From NCBI GenBank assembly GCA_001630475.1, contig KV419398.1:151374-215373 (forward strand): 64,000 nt of DNA, written 5' to 3'. A model generated the notes under the pieces. That model had not been told where the DNA came from. It did not search any database and worked only from the letters and a program-made list of their open reading frames with translations. This DNA is from Sistotremastrum niveocremeum HHB9708. Its lineage: Eukaryota; Basidiomycota; Agaricomycetes; Sistotremastrales; Sistotremastraceae. This document shows, one piece after another, positions 48,375-59,909 of the stretch (its first letter is position 1; every line of letters begins with the position of its first letter). The translations under genes and the position numbers were made by a program.

Positions 48375-50526
48375 ATGATACTCAAAGGAGCTTTGCTCGT
48401 CGTCGTTGTTTTTCTAGGCTATCATGTTTACAAACTCATCCATCGACTTTTCATCGCTCCGCTTTCATCTCATCTGGGAGATTTACCGGGGCCTAAACCT
48501 AAGAGTTTGATTTGGGGCAGTTTTAAAGAGATTAATGATGCTGGTCCGGGAGAGTTGCATGCGAAATGGGTGGAAGAGTATGGGCCTACGATGAGCTACA
48601 AGGTGAGCTCCGCGTCTAACGAAGGTTTCAAATTGATGACTGATTTGTTGCGTTTAGGGCGTTCTTAACAGTGGAAGATTCTATACTCACGATACGCGAG
48701 CCGTATCCTATGTTCTGAGCCACACAGACATCTTCCGCAAACCAGAACAAATTCAATTCGTCCTGGGTCGGATTTTGGGAAAAGGTATGGCTTCGCGCAT
48801 GGGTGGCATTCTGGCACTCATTGAGAAACCATAAGGTGTTCTTTTCGCGGAAGGCGAAGATCATAAGCATCAGGTACGTCCGAATTCTTCCCCTACCCTT
48901 CAGAAATCTCATTTTGCAATATACGTAGCGTCGTCTTCTCGTAAATTCAAACAGTTCCCTGCTATGCGCTCTTTGACTTTCATCCGCAGAACCCAGCCTT
49001 CAGCAATCAACACATCCGCGAACTGACCGAAGTATTCTTTACCAAAGCCCTCGAACTCCGAGACACCTGGCACACCCAAGCTCTCGAAGCCGCCGAATCA
49101 TCCGATTCCACATCCCCCATATCAATAACCAGCAGCCCAGCATCAATAAACATCAACGCCGTCTCATGGCTTTCTCGAGTTACCCTAGACATAATTGGCT
49201 TAGCAGGCTTCGACTATGCGTTTAACGCTACGAATCCGCAAGGAATGGATGACGGGGGATTACAGAAAGCTTTTAAGACTGCTTTTAGTGGTGTAGCGAG
49301 ATTTGATGCGTGGGGATTGTTAGTCGCTTGGTTTCCCGTCTTACGGAAAGTGGTGCGTGGCACATCCATCTTCTTATATAACTCGAACTCATCGGACGAT
49401 AGCCTACGAAAAGAGAGAGGGAAGTAAGAGAGGCACAGGCTACGATGCGTCGGATCGGGAAAAAACTTATTGCTGATAAGAAGAAAGCTATCCTCGAATC
49501 GATCGGCAAAGATGGCAAAGTGGAAGAAAAATCTGTCGAGGGGAAAGATATCCTCTCCATCCTCATCCGAGCAAATATGGCTACCGACCTCCCCGATTCC
49601 GCTCGATTAAGCGAAGAAGACGTCTTAGCACGTACATCCATTCGCTTTATCCTCATTAGATAATGCTGATGGAATGTACAGAGGTTCCAACGTTCATCGT
49701 TGCTGGACACGAAACGACAGCAACAGCTACGACCTGGTTCCTATACGCAATGACTCAACACCCCGCCGTACAAACGAAGCTCCGTGCCGAACTTCGGACG
49801 GTCGATACGGACACTCCCTCCATGGATGTGCTTAATGCTCTGCCGTATCTCGATGGAGTTGTGAGAGAGACGTTGAGGTATTTCTCGATTGTTCCGAGTA
49901 CGTTGAGGATTGCGGCGGAGGATTGTGTGGTGCCGCTTAAGAATCCTGTGGTGGATCGATATGGGAAGACGTTGACTGAAGTTCGGTATGTCCTCATTTA
50001 TCGATTGTCGACAACGATTAATTGCTTGGTAGATTAAAGAAAGGAGAAGGTGTGAATGTACCTATAATATCCCTCAATCGATCAACAGAGATCTGGGGCG
50101 AAGACGCAGCTGAATATCGGTCTGTTCTCCGTCATGATTAAAATATCCGAAATACTGATTGACGGGATGATAGACCGGAAAGATGGGAGAAGGTTCCTGA
50201 GATCGCACATGAAGTACCCGGCGTATGGGGCGATCTCATGACATTCATCGGTGGTCCTCGATCATGTATCGGATACAAATTCTCCGTCATCGAGTACGCC
50301 TCTCTCCTACACATCCCCTCGCAATCAATTACTGATGCCATTGCCTGTTAATTGTAGGATGAAAGCCCTAATATTCACCCTCATCCGTGCATTCACGTTC
50401 GAACTCTCCGATCCTACACTCGAGATATACGGAAAGACCAGTATTGTGACGAGACCGCTTGTTAGGGGGCAGGAGGAGAAGGGGAATCAGATGCCTTTGA
50501 AGGTCAGTCTGGTTGGGGGTATTTGA
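48375..50526 (+). CDS. Cytochrome P450 monooxygenase (copy 2)
   Basis: Close paralogue of the P450 at 4597. It starts [20 protein letters not shown] (membrane anchor) and continues [46 protein letters not shown] and RRLLNPAFS. The I-helix is AGHETT, the K-helix ETLR, then PERW and the haem loop [13 protein letters not shown] with the Cys ligand. The last residues are LKVSLVGGI. The intron layout matches copy 1, including a 12-nt exon for RRLL (48929-48940) and an intron before [12 protein letters not shown]. The intron before the I-helix gives [15 protein letters not shown], with splicing needed to avoid a stop. All motifs are present, so it appears functional. The substrate is unknown, and no other tailoring gene is adjacent. 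Confidence 0.87.
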
Positions 50527-51183
50527 ATTCGTTCGTCTCGTCGGGTGCGAGTACTCGAGTAAGGGAGAAGGGGTTGAGATTGGACTTCGGATAAATCAGT
50601 ATATTGTACATTGCATTGTTTTCTCTAGCGGGGTATACAGGGATTGGAACTGGAAGAAGGTTATCGACCTACCTGTCTACACAGGGAATCAGAAGTCTTG
50701 CGAACGCGTCGTACTTGCGTCAACGGTGGTGGTGGTGATAAGTGGACCGCATCAGTGCAAGCTGAAAATAATCAAACAGCCTTCGACTTAATCAGATACG
50801 AACGCAAAGTAAGTTTGTGTACAATCATATACATCAGCGATTATTACAAATACAGTATCAATTATAACACCGTGTCACCAACTAAACAAACTCCACATGG
50901 CATACGCCGCATACATCCTCCCGTTCAAAAACCCAAATATAGAAAATCACATTACATATTGAAAAATGGGCTGCCAAACGTCCTCATACCGATGTTCCAA
51001 TCTCACCAACACGATCCGGGAAAGATCAATGGGTGGCTTCGACCCGTCAGAAGAGGGCCAGATCGATCCTTGGCCTTGGGGTGGGGCGATGTGGGGTGTT
51101 CCGTAGTTTTTCTGTTTTGAGGTAAGTTAGTGCGTGATAACTGGCATGCCGAAGAGGAAAGGAGGAGAAGGCAAAAGGAGAAT
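50527..51183. other. Convergent intergenic region
   Basis: Between the 3' ends of the P450 and the proline-rich gene. Nothing recognised. Confidence 0.45.
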
Positions 51184-52543
51184 TCAAGTGGCGCCAACTC
51201 TCCACTTCGACTCGTTATAGAACTCGAGCTCATCCTCACTCAAAACTTCGAAACTTAGAACAGTGAAAAAGAATCGGAGAAAAGACTTACCCAGATGTAC
51301 CAAACTAATCTCGACCAGACTTCTTTCAGGATTTCTTTCCTCGTGCCGCTAAGAGAGATCTTCGCGCGATGTTCTGGGATTTCTTCGAGGGGAATTTGGA
51401 GAGCTTGGGGTGTTAGAGCATGTAACTGCATCAGAAGTCAGTTCCTTCGTAAGAATAAGGGAAATTCGATGGCGGAAGCAGAAAATGGGAAGAAGAAGAG
51501 GGGCACGATAATAATGTGGGAGGGCGTAAGAATGCTCATGAAGGGAGGGAACATACGTTGAACACAACAATCCCAGTCCGGTCAGAATTTCTGATACCAA
51601 TAGACGGGGCTCGATCAAGATATCTCTCCTTCGAATCCTTTCTCTCTCCTTTCCTCTCCTTCTCAAGTCTCCTTAAATGTTCATTACAATCTTTATACCG
51701 ATCAACCTCAACCTCAGCCTCAGGCTCTCGAGCCTGACTTTGCTGACGTTGACTCGGAACTGGGCCTTGGATTCCCTGATTCCGAGTCCAAGCCTGAAGA
51801 AAAGTGACACCATTCGCAGTCTTCAGATTCTGAGAATCCCTCGGTCCGAGTCCACGATCACCATCACGATAACGTTGCACACCCTCACGATCACGACCCG
51901 GATCATCCGCCTCAGGAGAATTATTAGGATGATGCTCATGATGATATTCACAGATTGTAGTTCTGAATCTGTTGATGAATATTCCGGAGTGGTCGGGTGT
52001 GAAATATATGGCTGTCGCTGTTGGTTTCTCCTTCTCCACTCCGAGCCGGTTTGTGGTTGATTGGGGGGAAAGTTCTAGGTCTATGGCTGAGGGGGAGAGG
52101 GAGAGGTTGAGGGAGGGAGAGAGGTCGAGGGCGTGTCGGGATTTGGGGGTGGGAGGGGGGATGAGAGGTTGGATGAATGGAGGAAGAGGGCGGAGTGGTC
52201 GGAGTGGCTGGCTTGGATCATGATGGTGGGTACTAGGACCGATAAATTGACCTCTTTGAACTGCCTGTACTTGCGGCGCTCGAGTGGAGGGAAGGTTGTC
52301 CAGCCATCCAAACGGATTAAAACGCGACGTCGCTCCAGCTGGCGACGCAGCATCGGATGCAGTATGCGCGATGGGTGCGATGGGGACGGGAGATGGGAAG
52401 GGCGCGGTCAGGATATTGGTCGATTGAGTGGTTGTGGGTGCAGTTACGAGGGGTGCGGTCCGTTGGTGAGCTCGAGTCTGGGCTCGAGTTTGACGCTGAG
52501 GTGTAGGCGGGCGGGGTTCGTAAGGTGGGTAGATGCGGGGCAT
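51184..52543 (-). CDS. Proline-rich hypothetical protein
   Basis: A protein of about 400 residues in three exons. It starts MPRIYPPYEPRPPTPQRQ, although the frame is open further upstream. The first half is low-complexity, rich in Pro, Ser and Thr (RPLRPLPPFIQPLIPPPTP). The middle has an Arg/Asp/Gly-rich stretch and then a charged, probably helical segment (CNEHLRRLEKERKGERKD). The C-terminal part is more globular: QLHALTPQALQIPLEEIPEH, then LSGTRKEILKEVW, and after an intron FEVLSEDELEFYNESKWRVGAT. No known domain is recognised. Composition suggests a disordered cytoplasmic or nuclear protein. The gene model at the 3' end rests on in-frame GT/AG joins only. Confidence 0.55.
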
Positions 52544-53903
52544 TTTTTCCCTAGTTATAGAGGTTGACCAAGGTTGACTTGTTGGGGGTACGAGGTGACT
52601 CGTACGAGAGACTCGGAGACGTGAGGATGCAGACGATGTTTCTGTAGAAGTAAATGTCAGTCTTTCTGTGAGCCACAGCTGACGAATAAGAGAAAAGGAG
52701 AGAAAAACGAGATATGGTGTCGTATAAGAGAAGGTAGAAGGGAGTGGTAGACTGATACACTCTAGTGGCGTCGGGTTCAAATTGGAGGCGTAAAACCGAA
52801 CTTACTGATACGTAGTACAGATGAGACTGTCAACAATTTTCCGACTCAATGACGAGTCCGACTGCCCGAAACTGGAGCGGCGGGAGTTTTCTTTCGGAAG
52901 AAGAGGGGAATGATGAGTGGCTGGCGCGCAACTAAAAAGTTCAACCTGCACACGACCGAACGCGTTTTAGTGGCTGAGACCACTCCAGGTCACTGGACTG
53001 ATACCGGCGCGTAGGAGCGGCGCAGTGAGACGGAGGTGTTGGCGAATTTTCAGCGTCGAGTGGTGAGAGGTGAGTGGTAAAAGAAAAGAACAGGAACAAG
53101 AGCGCCCCGCTCGCGTTAAATCAACATTTATAATTTCCTCATAATAATTAGCCGAGTAATACCTCCACACGAGTCATAAAAATTCCAACAATTCATTCCA
53201 CCGCATCCGAGCACATCACATACCCCCCAACTCAATAATCAAAGTAGAACAGTGTGCATAGGGAATGGAATGAAGTTCATTTGATGTTTGACAGCGGTGC
53301 CACCCATTCTGTGGCCGCAAGTCCTAAATTCGGAACACTTCGGATAAACCGGAGCCGAGGGCCGAAGTGCTATCGGAGTTGCAATTGAGCGCTTATAATC
53401 CGCATCCGCGATTGGTTCCTCAACTCCAATCAAGTCTAGCCATATCTCGCTATCTCAAAGACTCCAATAAGTCATACGGATTTTGCGAAAAATGAGAAGC
53501 GGTGCGTTGGTTGGCCGTACCGTCGCTGAGCCTAAATTGGATTGAGCGCCCGGGTCGGAGCCGAAAGCCGAAAGATACCTAGCCGAAGGCGCCCGGAGTT
53601 CGAATTCGGCGCTTGCGGTTGAGCCAATCAGCCAAAGCACCTGCGTCGTCGTCGACTCGGACGTCTGCTTTCTGGCTCACAGGCCTGAGTGTTGCTCTCG
53701 CTGGTTGCTTTACCAGCAGGTAAGCGGATCTAGCCCTCTATATGACGATGGAGCAATGAACGAATTAATTTGGGAATTCTTAGGGGACTGGTGCGCACTG
53801 TTCTACTGAACGCGTAGACCCTGCTCTTCGCCTCCGACTCTGTAGCGGCTGACAGCCTTGACAGCTTGTTAATCCTCTCGAATATCCAGTCAAAGCCTAC
53901 ATC
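52544..53903. other. Divergent intergenic region
   Basis: About 1.36 kb between the proline-rich gene and the phosphatase. Two short stretches near 53330-53360 and 53540-53600 are rich in CGGA/CCGAAG words resembling the motif seen near F-box genes. No gene. Confidence 0.45.
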
Positions 53904-56900
53904 ATGAGCTCCGCGCGTGACATTGAGCGTGGCACCCCCACCCCAGCCACGCCCAACCCCTCAGGCGATTCACCAGACTCATCAATAGAAATGGCCGACG
54001 AATCACAAGCTCTCCTCTCGACCGAAGAGAAAGATATCCTCCCCCCTCCTTCCTTATCCTCTCTTTCATCAGCCAAAGGAACTAAAGGCCGAATATGTCC
54101 CCAATTACGACTCGGACTCGCAGGAGGCAGACCTGCATTTCTACAGCTGGTGTCTGCGTTCCTTTCAGGAATCGTAATCACCCTCCTCGTCCAATTCATA
54201 CTCTTCCCCGTCCTCCTTCCTTCCCCCTCTTCCTCTTCCACCACCACCCCCAACTCCAATGATGTGCTATGCACAGTCGGTTCAGGATGCAACGACCTCG
54301 CATCACCCGACGCAGGTTCGACAACAGTACACGATTACCCACCCCCCTCTCCAACGAACAACTATCCTTCCTCTTTCCCTATCGATGTTGGATATCCAGG
54401 ACCGACACCGACGGGTGGAGAAGCGGCTTTGGTTCTTACTGCGCCTAGTTATCCTGGTCATACGGTTGTTCCGTTCTTGGTTTCGCCTGCGAGCTTGCCG
54501 AAACCTACGAAGCATTCTTCGATCTACGATTCCGAGAAGGAGGAAGACGGAAACTCCGAAGGCGTTGACGGCCACGGAAAAGATAAGGGAAAGCACGGAG
54601 GCAAGGGAAAGCATGGAGGAAAACACCGCAAAGAGAGATTCGACCTCTTCAAATCCTGGGGAAACCTCTCTCCATGGTACACAGTCCCCTCCCACACATT
54701 CGGTCTCCCCTCCTCCTCCCCTTCCGTCCCTGACTCATGTGTCATAACCGGACTTCATTTCTTACATAGACATGGAGCGAGATATCCGACAAGGTGGAGC
54801 TCGTATGCGGGTCCGGCGAGTTTTGCGACGAGGTTGCATAATGATACGGATAGTTGGGAGGCGAGGGGTGATTTGGAGTTTTTGAATGATTGGTGTGTTC
54901 TTTGTCTTCTCCCTCTTCCTCTTCCTATACTCAACGTTGTACAGGACGTATAAATTGGGCGAAGAAGGTACCTTCTCCTCCTCCTCCTCCTCCATTCATC
55001 GGCTAACTTATTTTCGTAGTTCTGACCCCATTCGGCCGTCAACAACTCTGTAAGTCCCCCCCTCTCCCATTGAAGATATCAATAGAACTGACGTGTGGTG
55101 GTGATGTGTAGATGACCTGGGAGTGTCGTTAAGACTTAAATACGGCTTCCTCCTTGAGAACTTTACGAAAGCGAATGAGTTACCAGTCTTCAGAACCGAG
55201 TCGCAGTACGTTCTTTTCTTTGATTTCTTCGTTGCGTTCTTTGTTCCCTCTCCTCTCCTTCCTGCTATCCTCTTCTTCCCATCGCTGTTCTCCTCGATTT
55301 TCTTCGCCCATCAATATTCTCCTCCCGTTCTCCTCCCGTTCTCCTCCCGTTCTCCACCGCACCGTTCCTCCTTCATCTGTCTTTCTTTTCTTCATCCTCC
55401 CCTCCTCCTCCTCCTCCTCCTCCTCTCCCGAAAGAGAGAATATTGATGAGTGGATGAATATAGAGACAGAATGTTAGCCTCAGCCCAAAACTTCGCTCTA
55501 GGCTTCTTCGGCTGGCCTCTTGAAGGCAAATATCATGAATTGGTTACTATTGAAAGTCCGGGTGTACGTCCCCTTCCCTCCCTCATCCTCCTCCTCATGT
55601 TCTCTTCTCTCTCCCTAACTCATAATAACGGTAGTTCAATAATACCCTCGCGCCCTACGAAACGTACGTCCCTTCGCCCTCCCTCTTAGTATTGTAAAGA
55701 CAAAGGGCTGATATGTCATAGATGTCCCAACGCCCGCGATCCCGCAAAAGGCGATCGTGGACTTTCATATCTTAAAGAATGGGCGGGGGTATATTTGGAA
55801 GATGCGAGAGGGAGGTTTAATAGCTTGATTAGTGGGTATGAGTTTAGTGTTGAGGATGTTTATAGTATGCAGCAGGTTCGTTCCTCCCCTGTGTTTTCTT
55901 TCATTCCCCGTCGTCTCTCCCGCCGTATTTCGTTCGCCCTTGGCTCTCCCCTCCTTCTCTTTTGATCCAAGGTGCGATGAATGAAATGCTGAGAATATGG
56001 TAGATGTGCGCCTATGAAACGGTCGCGATTGGATATTCTAAATTCTGTGAATTGTTCACGAAAGAGGAATGGGACGGATTCCAGTATTCGTACGTCCCCT
56101 TCCTGCCCTCCTCCCACCCCTGCCACGTTCCCTTCCTCCTTCGTACACTTCCATCATCCTTGAAATTTCCCAAGTTTCCTTCTCCCACCGCTCCTCCATT
56201 CGCCCCTTCTTCACCCGTCTTTATGAGCCCATACTGATACGAATTACAGAACCGACCTTTACTTCTGGTACTCCTCCGGCCCCGGCTCACCCGTATCACG
56301 AATCCAAGGAATAGGCTACATCCAAGAACTCCTCTCTCGTCTCACCAACGAGCGTCTTAGCGCTGATAGTCTCCACGCTGCAAACGCAGCTGTAGGAGGG
56401 AATGTAGAAGGGAAGGGATGGAACCAGTGGTCGAGTCTGAATACGAGTGTGACGGGTGATGAGGTTCTTTTCCCGTTGGGGAGGAGTTTGTATGTTGATG
56501 CTACGCATGAGGTTGTTGTTATGAATAGTACGTTTCTTCTCCTTCCTCCTCCTCCCTTCTCCCCATTCTTCCTCTTGCTCTCCCCCTCTCCCTCCTTCTC
56601 CTCCTTCGCTTCTCCCTTCCTCCTCTCCCTCCCCTTTCCTCGTCTTTCTTCTCTTCCTCGCTCGCTCGCTCGTCGAGACAACGCTGACGCGCCACATCCA
56701 GTAATAACAGCACTAAACCTAACAAACTTCGCATCCTCCGGTCCTCTCCCCTCAGATCGGATCGTACACGATCGGGCGTGGGTTACGAGTCGTATTGCGC
56801 CCTTTGCTACGAATGTGCAGTTTCAACGTACGTCCTTCCTTTCTTCTTTCCTAATCTCCTCTACTGACATTCTCCTCCTCCATTTCCTTTCTTCACTTCC

Positions 56901-57291
56901 CCATTTCATCGTCCCTTCACTTCTTTGGCGTCATCTCACTCCCTTCGCCTCCCTTCGCCGCGTCACTTCCTCCGCGTCACGTCGCCCCACTTCAATTTAT
57001 CTCACTTCGTTCGTCGCGTCGCTTCGATCCGCAGTCCTCGAATGCACCCGCCCCGACGTCCCCCCAACCCCCCAAATACGCATAATAATAAACGACGCCC
57101 CCACCCCCTTAACCGGAATCGCCAACTGCCCCTCCCAAGTCGACGGGATGTGTCCTCTTAGTACTTTTGTTGAGAGTCAGAAAGAGTTGATTGGGGGGAC
57201 TAGTTGGGAGTGGGCTTGTAGGGGTGATTGGACGGTTGAGGGTGGGAGGGGGTGGGAGACTGTTACGGGTGATCCGCCGGCGAGACCTTGA
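53904..57291 (+). CDS. Membrane-anchored histidine acid phosphatase (phytase-like)
   Basis: A large multi-exon gene. The N-terminal 85 residues are polar, followed by one hydrophobic segment (LVSAFLSGIVITLLVQFILFP), then a Ser/Pro/Thr-rich region and a Lys/His/Gly linker (KGKHGGKGKHGG), predicting a type II anchor rather than a cleaved signal. The catalytic domain starts near WGNLSPWYTVPS and has the histidine phosphatase motif RHGARYPT, then VLTPFGRQQL, FRTESQDRMLASAQNFALGF and MCAYETVAIG. The distal acid/base motif is DATHEVVV. Conserved Cys pairs follow to the end (GMCPLSTFVESQK...WEWACRGDW). The enzyme would hydrolyse phosphomonoesters, possibly phytate, outside the cell or in the vesicle lumen. 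HE replaces the usual HD of secreted phytases. Introns are long and CT-rich. Confidence 0.85.
55321..55430. repeat. Intronic CT-rich tandem repeats
   Basis: Inside one intron of the phosphatase gene, three exact copies of an 11-bp unit CCTCCCGTTCT lie at 55321-55353, followed by a (CTC)n run near 55400-55430. Both are simple-sequence expansions on the pyrimidine strand. Confidence 0.8.
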
Positions 57292-57781
57292 GTTTCAAAG
57301 TGAGCGGGAGGGTGAGGGTTGACGGCGAGCGGTGGAGGGTAGAGATTGAATGAAGACGTGTGTCGGGTGTTTGAGGTTTGTTTCACAGTGCGGGTTGAAG
57401 GACGGACGTTTGAGTTTTGATACCGTCCATACGAAATTGACATTAGACTCTGCAATGAACATTCGCAATCAGTAATTCATGTTCCGCAGTACTAATGATG
57501 TACAAATGATGCGCTATGATGTTCCTTATCCAAAGCCGAAGTGGAAGCGCAATGATAGCATAGCATCGCATAACACGGATCTCGAGCTTGACGAAAGCAG
57601 AAAAGTAGGTTCCGAGACAGCCCTTGCCGCTGAAACAATCACATGCAAAACACCAGCGCGGGGTCACCACAACTGGTTGGCTCGCGCTCAAAAAGCCTCC
57701 ACAAGCTCATCCAGTCCCAGAACATCCCCACGTCTCTGACTCTTATAGTCTTTCCTGCTCCTACGAGAATATTTTGATAAA
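57292..57781. other. Intergenic between phosphatase and calycin-like copy E
   Basis: Same-strand spacer. No supported gene. Confidence 0.45.
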
Positions 57782-58719
57782 ATGGCCGCTCCTGAGGATA
57801 TGACGACGAAGGATATAAGTGGGCGGTATTATCTCGTGCGTATCTCTCGTTCCCTGAATCCTTGTGATTATCCCCATTGGCATCGTCTTCGATGGAGACG
57901 ACGCGAGACGACGATAGGCCGCATCAAGGGTCGAGTCTGAGTCGATCGTTACCCATCCATCCACCCTACCTTCTCTCTATCTAACCGCTCTATCTAACGT
58001 TCAAAGTCTAACATTGAACTCTACAGAACAAAACCCTCTCAGACTCCATCGACCCAATCCTCGTCCTCCAAGGCGTATCATGGGCAACCCGCACAGTCCT
58101 AGCATACGCAACAGTCACTCTCGACGTATCCCACTACACCGACGACAAATCGATCGAACATATCGATATCGATCAGACGATTACGGGGGGTATTAAAGGG
58201 ACTAGCGAGAATAGGACTATGGATTGGGTTGAGAGGACTCATGAGGATCATATTTTCGGTGCTGTCCGTGCGTCTTTTCTGTTTGGTGAAATTAGTGAGA
58301 GAAGGCTGATTGGTGGGTAGTTGCGAAGAGTAGGAGAGTAAAGCTCGATGAAATTACCGATCCATTCCTCAAGAACGACTGGATAGAATCCGTCTCCGAA
58401 CACGGCTTCGTACATTCATACGTCGTATCCGACAAGTCGAAGAACAAGTACGATTGGACGGCTGAACAGGTACATTCCCTCTTTTCTTTGTTCTGACATT
58501 GGATGGGTGCTAAGGATGGTGGGTAGATTTGGGGATTCGAAAAGTTCGATGGGGAGAAGCGGTATACGCGTCATTTGAAACTTGTTGCGAATGGCGGGAA
58601 GGATGTCGTTGAGGCGAAGCTCATCTACGATTATGGTACGTTCTACCCTCTCTCTCCCTTCGCTCGTTTGACGGTGACTGATTGATGGAATAGCTGGACC
58701 CAATCCTAACAAGCCTTAA
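57782..58719 (+). CDS. Conserved fungal hypothetical protein, calycin/lipocalin-like (copy E)
   Basis: Paralogue of the gene at 40656, with the same five-exon layout. It starts MAAPEDMTTKDISGRYYL. After the first intron come NKTLSDSIDPILVLQGVSW, then HIDIDQTITGGIKGTSEN and ERTHEDHIFGAV, YVVSDKSKNKYDW, IWGFEKFDGEKRYTRHLK, and the last small exon AGPNPNKP. The alignment to copy D is continuous, so both are probably active genes. A beta-barrel carrying a small lipophilic ligand is plausible from the strand pattern, but this is inference. The gene lies between the phosphatase and the second F-box pair. Confidence 0.75.
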
Positions 58720-59909
58720 TTCCCGATCGACGCGAATAAGCTGTGATGCTACGCCTTGCTATTCCAGTACCCACCTGTATCGACGACCTACCTTGTATCC
58801 GAAAATAAACTGTATATTTTTCCCTCACATCCTCCAAACTTGACGCTCACAAATGCGAACCTGACTATGGATATCACATGCAAACGCACAATCTCCAAAG
58901 TCAATCTTACTCGATCACCTCCTATCCCACTCCTACCAAACCCGACATTATACCACCACACTCCCACCCCTCAACAAAATCACATGTACATGCATATACC
59001 TTCCTCGGTCATGATGCTATCCAGCGCGATTCCATACGTCTTTCCCAGAATAAGAATGCTCGTCTGATCAGCTGGACCAAGAACAAGCTTAGACTTTCAC
59101 ATGTCAATCACTCAAGCAATCGCTTGTTCATGTGGTTTGGAGTCTTGGACGGATCTGGGGTGAGAAAACGGAAGCCGCAATGCGGGGAAATTTTATGAGT
59201 GAAGATAAGATCTGAACGAGGTATTCGTGAGCTGCCACTGGTATATGCTCGAATAGATATCCAGATTACGATCAGCAAGCAGCAGCGGGCGCTTACTAGT
59301 AAATTCGGAACAGCCGAGATTCCGACAATTTGAGCGACGTGGTGGGCTCAAACTTCTTCACTCACACAAGATACCATTTGAAGTACACAGTGCCACGAGA
59401 TATCAGTATTAATATCCCCTTATAAATTCTCAAGGACTATTTTCCTATGAAATAGAGTTTGAATCCGGTACCAATTCTCTCGGATGTCGGGTTTCGGAAT
59501 GTACGCTTGATTTTCTTACTTCTTCTTTAGCCTGGCCCTGGTCGGCGTACATCCGCATGCAATATCATAGAAGTGAGGTGAAGCCAAATTTTCCTTGGCT
59601 AGATCTCATACTCTCAACCTGACTTTGGACTCGAGTTAGAGGCAGTACTTGATTAGAGCATGCACGGCTGCAGTTGCAACATTGTCGGCACTCGATTCCC
59701 GATGCCCGAGGTCGAGGCGCAACGGTAGCAACACGCTCGACAACGTGTTGACAGCAAGTTAGTTCTTATCTTGCTCCGACGACGACTAAATACAGGTCTC
59801 AGGATTTGATCAAGCTCAGACGCATCATCTTGCATCCCTCGTAATCGCTAAGGATCTGTTTCATACGTGACCGTTTACAGACACAGAATCGCTTGCATCA
59901 GTGCTTCCA
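58720..59909. other. Spacer upstream of F4
   Basis: About 1.2 kb. A segment around 59300-59350 (CAGCCGAGATTCCGACA and following) resembles the upstream regions of F2 and F5. The final 150 nt before the F4 ATG resemble the F3 5' region. No separate gene. Confidence 0.5.

Noticed and set aside
55123-56734. Several overlapping ORFs on both strands in the phosphatase introns
   Set aside because: They are translations of CT-rich simple sequence (Ser/Leu/Pro or Arg/Glu/Gly runs), not genes.
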